NCBI GenBank assembly: GCA_018812905.1
Contig: JAHJCN010000041.1
Span: forward strand, 1-40,376
Reading direction: 5' to 3'
Origin: Patescibacteria group bacterium
GTDB taxonomy: Bacteria; Patescibacteriota; Patescibacteriia; Magasanikbacterales; GWA2-37-8
DNA: 40,376 nt
Shown: one piece after another, positions 1-7,495 of the stretch
Position numbering within the stretch: position 1 is the stretch's first letter
Layout: every line of letters starts with the position of its first letter
Notes under the pieces: model-generated
Seen by the model: only the letters and a program-made list of their open reading frames with translations
The model's database searches: none
Told to the model about the DNA's origin: nothing
Program-made: the position numbers and the translations under genes

Positions 1-729
1 ACTTGCCCCGCCTCCGCCAGAAGAGCCTCCGCCAAATCCACCAAAACCGCTTCCGCCACTACCACCGCCTCCACCAAGAAGAAAACCTCCGATAAACGGT
101 CCAAGCCCCGAACCCCCACCCTTCTTCCCTTTCTTGCGCGCGTAGATACGGAGAAAAATGAATAGAAGGAATATAATTATAAATATAATCGTTGAAATTG
201 TCTCTTCCCGCTGTTGTTTTGGATCCACCGGCACCTGAAATTCGCCATCAATGGAAGAAACCAAAGCATGAACTGATGAGCTGATACCGCCGTCAAAATC
301 ATTCTGCTTAAATGCAGGAATTAAAATCCTATTGATAATTTGCCCGGCCTCAAGATCTGTTATTTCACCTTCCAATCCATAACCAACCTCAATTCTCGCC
401 TCTCGTTCTGCCGGAGCCACCAACAACAGCACGCCATTGTCTTTTTTCGCTTGCCCAATGCCCCAAGCCTTAAACAATTCCACCGCGTAATTTTCTATAA
501 CATCATCTTCCAAAGAAGGAACTGTCACGACTATAATGGCGTTGGAAGTGCCGGCCTCATAAGCGGTCAAAAAAGCTGCCAGATCTTCACGAGTCGATTG
601 TGACAACAAGCCGGCAAAATCATTCACGGGTCCCTGCGGACTGCCCGGAACTCTGAATGCCAAAACCGTATTGGCAAAACATATAACACTAAATATACAT
701 GCAAAAGATACTGCGAATTTTTTTAACAT
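1..729 (-). CDS. TPM-domain (YgcG-type) membrane protein, 3' end outside the window
   Basis: The reverse strand from ATG at 729 stays open to base 1 (243 codons, no stop), so the C-terminus lies outside the window. Residues 1-24 form a signal peptide ending near VLAF. Residues 25-170 match the TPM fold, with a VNDFAGLLS start, a KKDNGVLLLVAP strand and an EVGYGLEGEITD motif, as in YgcG and TPM phosphatase proteins. A membrane helix follows at about 185-205 (TISTIIFIIIFLLFIFL), then a basic stretch and a Gly/Ser-rich tail, both usual for this family. The TPM domain probably faces the cell exterior. Bacterial members have no settled function; some TPM proteins are acid phosphatases and others are linked to membrane-protein repair. 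It starts 7 bases after the S41 protease stop, which suggests one operon with murA. The family call is firm; the role is unknown. Confidence 0.87.
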   Translation of the reverse strand, partial: MLKKFAVSFACIFSVICFANTVLAFRVPGSPQGPVNDFAGLLSQSTREDLAAFLTAYEAGTSNAIIVVTVPSLEDDVIENYAVELFKAWGIGQAKKDNGVLLLVAPAEREARIEVGYGLEGEITDLEAGQIINRILIPAFKQNDFDGGISSSVHALVSSIDGEFQVPVDPKQQREETISTIIFIIIFLLFIFLRIYARKKGKKGGGSGLGPFIGGFLLGGGGGSGGSGFGGFGGGSSGGGGAS

Positions 730-736
730 AATCTAA

Positions 737-2059
737 TTATTGCTTGGTAGAGCTTGGTGTGGAGCTGGCGCGGACGACCGGAATGCCAGTGATGATTTCA
801 ACAGCCTTGTCCACCACCACATCTTCTCCAACAGTTTCTTTTGACCAGTCTTCCTTTACTTCCAGATCAGGAGCAATACCATCTTTGTTTATATTTCTTC
901 CACCCGGGGTATACCATTCGGCCACTGTTAGTTTTAATCCCGAACCATCCGGAAATACTTCAAAATCCTGAACCGAACCCCTGCCAAAAGTCGTTTCACC
1001 GACAACAGTGGCTTTCTTGTGATCTTGCAAAGCACCGGCAACAATTTCCGAAGCGGAGGCCGATCCTTTGTTGACTAGCACCACGGTTTTTGTGTTGGCC
1101 AAGGGATGAGTGCCGGCAGTTTCATGGTCGCGACTTGCCCCATCACGACCCTTTTCACTAACCACAACGCCATTATCCACCCACAAGCTGGCCATATCAA
1201 TGGCTGACGTCAGATAACCGCCCGGGTTGTTGCGGAGATCAAGAATGATGGCTTGCGCCATTTCGCTTTGAATTTTTTTCACATATTTATTCAACAATTG
1301 CATGGTGTCATCATTAAACTGCATCACGCGCAAAACGGCGATTTTATCCGCGCGCAAGGAATACAAGACAGATGGAATAATAATTTTGGCACGCGTGATG
1401 GTAATATCTTTGGATTCACCCCAATCATCACGGCCGATAGTGAGCGTCACCTTTGTTCCTCCCTTGCCGCGAATTTTGGACACTGCCGTCACTATATCCA
1501 TGCCAAACGTGGATTCTTCATTGATAGCCAAAATTTTATCTCCGGGACGCAGACCGGCTTTCTCCGCCGGCGATTCCGGCATTGGTGTTACCACCTGAAG
1601 AACTTGATTCTTAATCCCGATTTCGGCTCCAATGCCTTCCAGTTCTCCGGACAGGTCTTTTGTAAATTGTTCGGCCATTTTGGGAGGCATATAAATTGAA
1701 TACGGATCGCCAAGAGCCATCACCATTCCCTGAATGGCGCCATAAAACAAATCGGCATCATTCACCGAGCTTGTGACATATTTGGTTTTCACCGAATCCC
1801 AAACTTTCCAAAATTCATTAAAATCAACCGAGTCTATCGGATCATATTCGCGATCAATATTAACAACCCTGTTAATGTTAATCGACGGTGATTCGGCGCC
1901 GGCCAGTTTTTGGGCGTGTACAACTTGGCTTGTGAAGTATCCAAAGCCAAAAGCGATAATAAAGAGGATCAGAGATAGATAAATTCCGATATATTTGCTT
2001 GCCCGCAACTTAATCGTCGAAGAATGTTCCTCTATAATTGGAGGCATTGGTTCCAGCAT
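737..2059 (-). CDS. S41 family C-terminal processing protease (CtpA-like), possible catalytic Lys-to-Arg change
   Basis: A 440-residue periplasmic serine protease of the CtpA/Prc type. These enzymes clip C-termini or degrade envelope proteins using a Ser-Lys dyad. Residues 22-45 are a membrane anchor, an S41 N-terminal helical part follows, a PDZ domain lies at about 130-210 (LRPGDKILAINEES), and the peptidase core at about 230-420 includes ILDLRNNPGGYL. The nucleophile motif GSASASE places the expected catalytic Ser at 335. The partner position 25 residues later is usually Lys in a TFGKG motif, but here it reads TFGRG, with Arg360 (codon AGG at 982-980). Arginine is not expected to act as the general base, so activity is uncertain even though all other motifs are intact. 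ATG at 2059 is the only sensible start. It lies 45 bases after murA and 7 before the TPM gene. Confidence 0.93.
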   Translation of the reverse strand: MLEPMPPIIEEHSSTIKLRASKYIGIYLSLILFIIAFGFGYFTSQVVHAQKLAGAESPSININRVVNIDREYDPIDSVDFNEFWKVWDSVKTKYVTSSVNDADLFYGAIQGMVMALGDPYSIYMPPKMAEQFTKDLSGELEGIGAEIGIKNQVLQVVTPMPESPAEKAGLRPGDKILAINEESTFGMDIVTAVSKIRGKGGTKVTLTIGRDDWGESKDITITRAKIIIPSVLYSLRADKIAVLRVMQFNDDTMQLLNKYVKKIQSEMAQAIILDLRNNPGGYLTSAIDMASLWVDNGVVVSEKGRDGASRDHETAGTHPLANTKTVVLVNKGSASASEIVAGALQDHKKATVVGETTFGRGSVQDFEVFPDGSGLKLTVAEWYTPGGRNINKDGIAPDLEVKEDWSKETVGEDVVVDKAVEIITGIPVVRASSTPSSTKQ

Positions 2060-2104
2060 AAAAAAATAATATATTAAATAGCAAAATTAAAAAAATTATA
2101 AAAT

Positions 2105-3409
2105 TTACTCTTTAACAACCTCAATATCAGCGCCCGCCTTGCCCAACACTTCATAGATGTTCTCATAACCGCGGTCAATCGCGTAAATATTTCGCAAAAT
2201 TGATTTACCGGGAGCGGCCAGCATGCAAACCAGCACATTAACAGCCGGACGCAAGGCGTCGGGCGCGCTCATTTCGGCCGCGCAAAATTTTGTCGGACCT
2301 TCCACCCACGCGCGATGCTCATCCAAAAGCGTAACTTTAGCTCCAAGCTTGTTCAAATCTTCGTAATAAACGGCTCTGTGTTCATATGCCCAATCATGCA
2401 CCAAGGTTTTCCCTTTTGCCTGCGTCAAAATCGGAACAAACAGCGGCAAATTATCAATGTTCAAACCCGGAAACGGACGGCCGTAAATTTTATCATCCAA
2501 TGCTTTTAAATCACTTGGCGTTATCTCAATATCCGCAATAACAAATTTTCCGTTCTTGGATTTTCGTTGATTTTGCAAAGCCATTTTTTGCCCCATTACT
2601 TTCAATTTTTCCAATTCCAACTCCAAAAACTCAAGCGGACAATTTTTTATTGTGATATGCGAACGCGTTGTAATGCCGGCCGCGATAAAAGTCATTGCGG
2701 CTATGGGGTCTGGCATTATAGGATAACTCCTCACGGATCTTAATTTCTTGACGCCCGTGATGGCTAGGGTCGTGGATCCGATTCCGCGAATTTTGGCGCC
2801 GGCTTTGTTTAAAAAATAACACAGATCCTGCACCATATAATTGGCCGAGGCCATTTTGATGGTGGTCTTTCCCGGCGCCAGCACCGCCGCCATGATGGCA
2901 TTTTCCGTGGTGGTGTCACCAGATTCATACATAACTACATAAGCAGCTCGCAATGGTTTGTTTTTTACTTGATAATATCCTTCTTTGGATTCAACTTTAA
3001 CACCGAATTTTTCCAAAGCATACCAATGCGGACGCACCGTTCTGGATCCCAAACGGCAACCGCCCGATTTATACAATTTATAATTCTTTACGCGCGCGGC
3101 CAAAGCGCCCCATAAAAAAATGGAAGACCGCGTAACCTCCGACGCATGGCGATCGATTGCTTTCATCGTTAAACTCGCGGAGGAATCAATTTCTAATGTC
3201 CTGTTTTCAATTTTACGTATTTTTACTCCGATGCTGGTCAGAAGTTCAACAACACGATTGACTTCCTCAATTTCAGGCACATCGCGCAAAGTCACCCTGC
3301 CGTTAATCATGGCCGAAGCACACAAAATAGCCACAGCCGAATTTTTGGCTGATTGATTTACAATTTTACCGCTTAATTTTTTGCCTCCGTTAATAACTAA
3401 ATAGGACAT
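2105..3409 (-). CDS. murA: UDP-N-acetylglucosamine 1-carboxyvinyltransferase (MurA family, divergent)
   Basis: MurA transfers enolpyruvate from PEP to UDP-GlcNAc, the first committed step of peptidoglycan synthesis in the cytosol. The protein is 434 residues, close to the usual 420, and has the two-lobed EPSP-synthase fold throughout. Lys22 (AKN), Cys118 in GGCRLGSR (equivalent to the PEP-binding, fosfomycin-target Cys115 of E. coli), the FPG...ID loop and IDRGYE are visible. It departs from common MurA sequences: the ARPVDLH stretch reads SRTVRPH, and the usual ASVGATEN reads ESGDTTTEN. A divergent MurA or a specialised paralogue are both possible. A TTGAAA-N17-TATAAT promoter at 3506-3478 should start the message about 60 bases upstream. 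It is the first gene of murA-S41-TPM. Enzyme family is sure; substrate is inferred. Confidence 0.9.
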   Translation of the reverse strand: MSYLVINGGKKLSGKIVNQSAKNSAVAILCASAMINGRVTLRDVPEIEEVNRVVELLTSIGVKIRKIENRTLEIDSSASLTMKAIDRHASEVTRSSIFLWGALAARVKNYKLYKSGGCRLGSRTVRPHWYALEKFGVKVESKEGYYQVKNKPLRAAYVVMYESGDTTTENAIMAAVLAPGKTTIKMASANYMVQDLCYFLNKAGAKIRGIGSTTLAITGVKKLRSVRSYPIMPDPIAAMTFIAAGITTRSHITIKNCPLEFLELELEKLKVMGQKMALQNQRKSKNGKFVIADIEITPSDLKALDDKIYGRPFPGLNIDNLPLFVPILTQAKGKTLVHDWAYEHRAVYYEDLNKLGAKVTLLDEHRAWVEGPTKFCAAEMSAPDALRPAVNVLVCMLAAPGKSILRNIYAIDRGYENIYEVLGKAGADIEVVKE

Positions 3410-3437
3410 AATACAAAAAGCAGAACTTGGTGTTCCT

Positions 3438-3466
3438 TTGACTTTTCGGACTTTTTCCGCTATAAT
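3438..3466 (+). promoter_or_regulatory. Promoter for the PEGA-domain gene and rnhA
   Basis: TTGACT (3438-3443) and TATAAT (3461-3466) are separated by 17 bases, giving a strong sigma70-type match. The predicted start is near 3473, leaving about 35 bases of leader before the ATG at 3509. The two -10 boxes of this and the murA promoter are only 11 bases apart on opposite strands. Confidence 0.8.
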
Positions 3467-3477
3467 TGCATATATTC

Positions 3478-3506
3478 ATTATACATCAATCTCCAGATTA
3501 TTTCAA
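3478..3506 (-). promoter_or_regulatory. Promoter for murA
   Basis: On the reverse strand TTGAAA (3506-3501) and TATAAT (3483-3478) are separated by exactly 17 bases. This is a near-consensus sigma70-type promoter, with a predicted start near 3471 and a leader of about 60 bases to the murA ATG. It is interleaved with the opposite promoter of the PEGA gene, and its -35 box lies just upstream of that gene's ATG. Confidence 0.78.
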
Positions 3507-3508
3507 CT

Positions 3509-4876
3509 ATGGATTACCCTGAAAGCAAAATGACACTTCCTGTTCGTCGCACCATACTCGGCGTATTTATAGCCGCCTTTTTTATCATTTCACCTCTTGT
3601 GATTCTCTATACTGCCGGCTATCGCTATGACTGGCAGAACGGAATCTTGCGTGAGACCGGCGCGTTGAATGTGGATGTTTTGCCTCGCAATGCCACGGTA
3701 TTTATTGATAATGAAAAATTAGGCGGAAAAATCCCGATACGTCTAAAAAATATAAAACCAAAAAAATATCAAATTAAAATTATAGCACCCGGATATTACG
3801 ATTGGGAAAAAGAAATTGAGATAAAAAACAAGCAAACCATTTACATAAAAGAAATCTCTTTAGTTAAAAAGAATGAACCGGAACTGCTTCTCGCCGGTCC
3901 AGTAAAACAAATATTTTTATCTCCGAGTAAAAAATATTTAGTGTACACAACCAACAACCAGGCGACTGAAGTTTGGCTGGAAAATATTGCCGATCAAAAC
4001 AAACTTCTGTTGACCAAAATGCACACAAACGAAAACATAAAGGTCTCTTGGTCAAAAAACAATTCATACTTCACCGTCAGCGCGGATAAAAGCCCGTATA
4101 ATGAATTATATATTTTTGACGCTAAACGGCCAGAAAAACAAATTGAGCTGGTGAATAAAGTTAAATATTTGGTTACAAAATACATGTGGAAAGACTCCAT
4201 TGAACCGGAACTTTTTTTCAGCACCAAATTTAAAATAATGTCATACCTGCCATCCAGCGACCGACAGTTGACACTCTCAACAAACACATTTAATGACTGG
4301 CAAATGGAAGGTGGAAAACTTTGGACAATTCATTGGGATAATGTAAAAAAGTTTTTTACAATCACCGAGGATTCTCTGGGCTTTTCTTCAGATTTTTCCT
4401 CTCTCACGCCGACTGAAATTTTCGGAGATGAAAAATTCAATCTTGACGATGCCATTGAAATATTGGATGCAAAAAATGATAGAATTTTGATAAAAAAAAC
4501 CTACACGCCTGAAATGATTATGGTTTTTCGCGACAAAAAATACAGTTTTGCAGGAGAAAAATTTTTAGTGTCTGATTATAATAATTGGTGGCTCGCATGG
4601 ACACCATGGGAACTCACCACTTTCAGTGAAGGCGAGGAGCCGAATTTATTAAATAGATCGGGAGAAAAATTGCAGGAGGTTTTGCCGATGGACGAATTCA
4701 ACACCCTTGCCATGATTTGGGCGAACAAAACAACCGTCCTGTTTCCCTACTATTATGTAAGCCACAATTTATTGGATTTTAGTATCATCTCGGCGGCCGC
4801 TGACAGTAAAAATAAAATATTATATTTCACCGGAAATGTTGAAGGCCGTGATGGGCTTTGGCAATTAAATTATTAA
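3509..4876 (+). CDS. Membrane-anchored PEGA-domain protein
   Basis: A 455-residue protein with one N-terminal membrane helix (about 15-37, rich in Ile/Phe/Ala). A PEGA domain follows at about 50-115, recognisable by the pattern LNVDVLPRNATVFIDNEKLG, then KIPIRLKNI and APGYYDWEKEIEI. PEGA domains are small beta domains often found on surface proteins and are thought to mediate envelope or polysaccharide contacts. The remaining 340 residues are Trp-, Tyr- and Asp-rich beta strands with repeats like YLVYTT...VWLENI and ILYFTGNVEGRDGLWQ, suggesting a beta-propeller outside the cell. No catalytic motif is visible. ATG at 3509 gives a short polar lead-in; ATG at 3530 is an alternative. It is followed 18 bases later by rnhA and shares the promoter at 3438-3466. 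Confidence 0.8.
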   Translation: MDYPESKMTLPVRRTILGVFIAAFFIISPLVILYTAGYRYDWQNGILRETGALNVDVLPRNATVFIDNEKLGGKIPIRLKNIKPKKYQIKIIAPGYYDWEKEIEIKNKQTIYIKEISLVKKNEPELLLAGPVKQIFLSPSKKYLVYTTNNQATEVWLENIADQNKLLLTKMHTNENIKVSWSKNNSYFTVSADKSPYNELYIFDAKRPEKQIELVNKVKYLVTKYMWKDSIEPELFFSTKFKIMSYLPSSDRQLTLSTNTFNDWQMEGGKLWTIHWDNVKKFFTITEDSLGFSSDFSSLTPTEIFGDEKFNLDDAIEILDAKNDRILIKKTYTPEMIMVFRDKKYSFAGEKFLVSDYNNWWLAWTPWELTTFSEGEEPNLLNRSGEKLQEVLPMDEFNTLAMIWANKTTVLFPYYYVSHNLLDFSIISAAADSKNKILYFTGNVEGRDGLWQLNY

Positions 4877-4894
4877 CAAAATCATTGGTATTAT

Positions 4895-5296
4895 ATGAAA
4901 TTAGTAATTTTTTCAGACGGTGGCGCGCGCGGGAACCCCGGGCCGGCGGCCGCGGGTGTGGTGATTAAAAACGAAAAAGGCGAAAACGTTGCCGCCTATG
5001 GGGAATATTTGGGAGAACAGACGAATAATTTTGCCGAATATTCCGCCTTAATTTCCGGATTAAAAAAAGCCAAGGAGCTTGGCGCTACGGAAGTGGAATG
5101 TGTGCTTGACAGCGAGCTTGTCACCAAACAAATGCAGGGAAAATATCGCGTACGCGAACCAAATTTACAAAAATTATTTGTGCAGGCCTATAACGCCTCC
5201 ACACAGTTTAAAAAAGTTATTTATAGGCATGTCTTACGAGCCGGCAACAAAGAAGCCGATAAAATGCTGAATGAAGTTTTGGACAAAAGAAAATGA
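4895..5296 (+). CDS. rnhA: Ribonuclease HI
   Basis: A 133-residue RNase H-fold protein that cuts the RNA strand of RNA-DNA hybrids, such as R-loops and primers. All four carboxylates of the DEDD active site are visible: Asp8 (FSDGGARGNPG), Glu48 (NNFAEYSAL), Asp72 (CVLDSELV) and Asp122 (AGNKEADKM). The basic handle region of E. coli RNase HI is absent, as in short bacterial and archaeal types that process primers and R-loops. It begins 18 bases after the PEGA gene and is closed by a terminator at 5311-5338. No Shine-Dalgarno sequence is evident before the ATG. The acyl-phosphatase-like fused versions are excluded by length. Function is well supported. Confidence 0.94.
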   Translation: MKLVIFSDGGARGNPGPAAAGVVIKNEKGENVAAYGEYLGEQTNNFAEYSALISGLKKAKELGATEVECVLDSELVTKQMQGKYRVREPNLQKLFVQAYNASTQFKKVIYRHVLRAGNKEADKMLNEVLDKRK

Positions 5297-5310
5297 TAAT
5301 TGTTTTTTCA

Positions 5311-5338
5311 AAGACCGCTTGACATAACGGTCTTTTTT
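5311..5338 (+). terminator. Terminator after rnhA
   Basis: Stem AAGACCG (5311-5317) pairs with CGGTCTT (5328-5334), with a 10-base loop, and a T run follows. It lies 15 bases after the rnhA stop. The loop also contains TTGACA, the -35 box of a candidate promoter for the next gene. Confidence 0.8.
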
Positions 5339-5348
5339 AATCTATTCT
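5319..5348 (+). promoter_or_regulatory. Candidate promoter for the 122-residue gene, inside the rnhA terminator
   Basis: A perfect TTGACA (5319-5324), an 18-base spacer and TATTCT (5343-5348) would start transcription near 5355, about 12 bases before the ATG at 5367. The -35 box sits in the loop of the rnhA terminator and the spacer spans its 3' arm and T run. The -10 box is only a partial match. Confidence 0.5.
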
Positions 5349-5366
5349 TTACTCATCCCCCTTGCG

Positions 5367-5735
5367 ATGGAGAAAGCCGTGAAAGAAGAAACTATTTTCC
5401 TTCCACCATCAACGCGCATAGAAGAACAGGAGGCGGAAGATCTCGTTGAGGCCGCACACTACGTTCGAGAATCATTGAATCCACTAGCTTCAGCGAGCCA
5501 GATCCTTGCAGAACTCACCCTGCCAAAAGAATTACGCAACGCACTAGATGATGCGGTGGGAAGCATGCGAGAACTTGACGAACTGCTGTCCTTCCACGCA
5601 GTGCATAGAGCCACAAAGGCCGCTGAGACCAAAGCCGTAAGAAAAATCGGCCCACCCTCGCCTTTCATCCAGCTACCTGCCAAACATAAACGTAACGACG
5701 AAGCCGCTGAAAAAACGGTCAGGCAACCAGCTTGA
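5367..5735 (+). CDS. Unrecognised 122-residue helical protein
   Basis: I do not recognise this protein. Residues 15-90 are predicted as alternating charged helices (EEQEAEDLVEAAHYVRES; ELRNALDDAVGSMRELDELL) with no Cys, no membrane segment and no signal peptide. The C-terminus is basic and Pro/Lys-rich. Base composition differs from its neighbour: bases 5401-5460 have 33 G/C of 60, while 5161-5220 inside rnhA have 18 of 60. It has its own promoter candidate and is followed by a large hairpin and a two-way terminator, so it is transcribed as a unit by itself. An overlapping reverse frame (5752-5459) is less plausible because it lacks a promoter and runs head-on from the hairpin. Coding status is moderately supported; it could instead be a recently acquired fragment. 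Confidence 0.5.
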   Translation: MEKAVKEETIFLPPSTRIEEQEAEDLVEAAHYVRESLNPLASASQILAELTLPKELRNALDDAVGSMRELDELLSFHAVHRATKAAETKAVRKIGPPSPFIQLPAKHKRNDEAAEKTVRQPA

Positions 5736-5762
5736 TGCACAGCCCCACCCACAAGGCGGAAT

Positions 5763-5827
5763 GCTTCTCGGCTCCGTCTCCCTTGATTCGCTCAAACGGT
5801 TTGTGCGCATCAAGGGATCCGAGAAGC
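5763..5827 (+). repeat. Long two-part hairpin after the unknown gene
   Basis: Outer arms GCTTCTCGG (5763-5771) and CCGAGAAGC (5819-5827) are exact complements. Inside them CCCTTGAT (5780-5787) pairs with ATCAAGGG (5809-5816). The result is a 65-base structured element that starts 27 bases past the stop codon. It could be a 3' stabilising structure or a small RNA; it has only a weak T run (TTTAATTT). Confidence 0.6.
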
Positions 5828-5835
5828 TTTAATTT

Positions 5836-5868
5836 AAAAACTCTCCCGACTTAGTCGGGAGAGTTTTT
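5836..5868. terminator. Two-way terminator between the unknown gene and dnaJ
   Basis: ACTCTCCCGAC (5840-5850) and GTCGGGAGAGT (5854-5864) form an exact 11-bp stem with a 3-base loop, flanked by AAAA on the left and TTTT on the right. It therefore reads as a rho-independent terminator in both directions, ending the chaperone operon (dnaJ stops at 5871) and the plus-strand gene. Confidence 0.9.
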
Positions 5869-5870
5869 AA

Positions 5871-6974
5871 TTACAAATCTTTTTTCAAATCTTCCAATTT
5901 TTTTCTCGTGTCGCGGTTTATTTTTTTTGGGACTCTAATTCTTACTCGTGCATAGTGATCGCCATGAGTTGTCCGGCCGAGATGTGTTACCCCTTTAGAC
6001 CTAAGTCGTATCAACTGGCCATGCTCCACGCCTTCCGGTATTGCCACTTTAATTCCGCCGTGCAAAGTTTCCACTTCCACCTTATCGCCCAACACAGCTT
6101 GCGGAAAACTTATTTCCAAATCGGAATACACATCAAATCCGTTTCGCTCCCAATCTTTGTATGGTCGAACATGAACGCGAACATACAAATCTCCGGACTG
6201 TCCGCCATGAGGTACGGCTTCACCGTATCCGGACAAGCGAACAGCTTCACCCTCATTAATGCCGGCAGGTATTTTTATTTTTATACCAGCGTTTTTAGAC
6301 AGTATCCCATCGCCACCGCAATGTTTGCATTTTTTGGAAGGTTTTTCTCCCCTACCCAGGCAATCCGGACATGTTGCCGCGGACTGCATGTTTCCAAATA
6401 TTGTTCTTTGGATTTGCGTTACCTGGCCCCGACCTCCACAAGCCGAGCATTTGTCCATTTTACTTCCGGGTTCGCCCCCATTACCACCACAGACGTCGCA
6501 AGTGCTTTGCTTTCGTAGGGAGACTTCTTTTTCCACACCAAAAGACGCCTCTTTGAAATCCAATTCAATATCAACTTGGATATCACGCCCGCGCGCCTTT
6601 CGCCCGGTTCTGCGACTACCCCCTCCGAACAAATCCCCAAATATATCACCCAAATCAACACCGCCAAAATTAAAAGAAAAATTCCCATCGCCAAAACCGC
6701 CCTGCCCACGCGCGGCACGCATAAAATCTTCCCAACCACCGGCTCCACCAAAACCGCCCTGCTGTTCAAAATCAGAGCCAAACTGATCGTAACGACCGCG
6801 TTTTTCCGCGTCGCCCAGCACTTGATACGCTTCGTTTACTTCTTTAAACTTGGCCTCATCTCCTCCCGGCCTATCCGGATGATGTTGCATGGCCATTTTT
6901 TTGAAGGCTTTTTTTATTTCATCTTGCGAAGCTGATTTTTCAATTCCAAGAATTTTATAATAGTCTTTGGACAT
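5871..6974 (-). CDS. dnaJ: Chaperone protein DnaJ
   Basis: A full-length, 367-residue type I J-protein, the co-chaperone that delivers substrates to DnaK and stimulates its ATPase. The J domain (1-70) has the essential HPD at 32-34. A Gly/Phe-rich linker follows at about 75-130. The zinc-binding region has four CxxCxGxG-type repeats (CDVCGGNG, CSACGGRG, CPDCLGRG, CKHCGGDG) at about 155-230. The C-terminal substrate-binding beta domains run to the end. It is the last gene of the hrcA-headed cluster, separated from dnaK by two unknown genes, and ends directly at a two-way terminator. CIRCE/HrcA control is likely if the cluster is one transcript. Confidence 0.97.
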   Translation of the reverse strand: MSKDYYKILGIEKSASQDEIKKAFKKMAMQHHPDRPGGDEAKFKEVNEAYQVLGDAEKRGRYDQFGSDFEQQGGFGGAGGWEDFMRAARGQGGFGDGNFSFNFGGVDLGDIFGDLFGGGSRRTGRKARGRDIQVDIELDFKEASFGVEKEVSLRKQSTCDVCGGNGGEPGSKMDKCSACGGRGQVTQIQRTIFGNMQSAATCPDCLGRGEKPSKKCKHCGGDGILSKNAGIKIKIPAGINEGEAVRLSGYGEAVPHGGQSGDLYVRVHVRPYKDWERNGFDVYSDLEISFPQAVLGDKVEVETLHGGIKVAIPEGVEHGQLIRLRSKGVTHLGRTTHGDHYARVRIRVPKKINRDTRKKLEDLKKDL

Positions 6975-7027
6975 AATTATTTAACAATTTGACTTTCTTT
7001 GCCTTCGATTCCAAGTATGAATACTTA

Positions 7028-7495
7028 TCATTTTTCAATATAATTATTTCTTTCATCCATTAAATTTTCTACCATTTCAATTTTTAGATCTTCATTTATT
7101 TTCTCATCCACAATAAGCTCAATGGTTAATTTTGATGCGGTTAACCTGTTTTTCATCCAATAGCGAAATTCATTATTCATTGTGTTGTTTCTCTCCAGCT
7201 CATATACTCTCGAAATTAGTTCATATATTTCTTTTTGAGCCTTCTTTGCTTCCTTTACTACATTCAATTTTTCCACGCTTAATAGTCTTAAAATTTCTTT
7301 ATACCTATCCCAGATAATATATTCTTCACGGCTAACATTATCAACATTAATATTAGCCAATGTTGCATCGCGGGGAAATTTCATTTGCAAATATTTGATT
7401 TCTTCTCTAAAAGCGAAAATTTGTCTCTCTGATTCGTGTTCGGGCATATTATTGTGATCTATAATACAATTAAATATTTCCAGTATAATTTTCAT
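7028..7495 (-). CDS. Unrecognised helical protein in the dnaK-dnaJ interval (gene y)
   Basis: I do not recognise this 155-residue protein. It is predicted as mostly alpha-helical, with a probable coiled coil at about 75-110 (VEKLNVVKEAKKAQKEIYEL) and acidic, Asn-rich ends. There is no signal peptide, membrane helix, metal motif or catalytic signature. Its ATG overlaps the stop of the upstream unknown gene in an ATGA arrangement (7495-7492), so the two should be translationally coupled and made in similar amounts. The 53-base gap to dnaJ shows no terminator. The sequence is visibly A/T-rich, unlike dnaK and dnaJ. Position suggests a heat-shock regulated role, perhaps an accessory to DnaK, but nothing in the sequence proves it. 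Confidence 0.7.
   Translation of the reverse strand: MKIILEIFNCIIDHNNMPEHESERQIFAFREEIKYLQMKFPRDATLANINVDNVSREEYIIWDRYKEILRLLSVEKLNVVKEAKKAQKEIYELISRVYELERNNTMNNEFRYWMKNRLTASKLTIELIVDEKINEDLKIEMVENLMDERNNYIEK

Noticed and set aside
5459-5752. 97-codon reverse frame opposite the unknown 122-residue gene
   Set aside because: There is no promoter on that strand; it starts next to the hairpin and has an unlikely Ser/Ala-rich composition.
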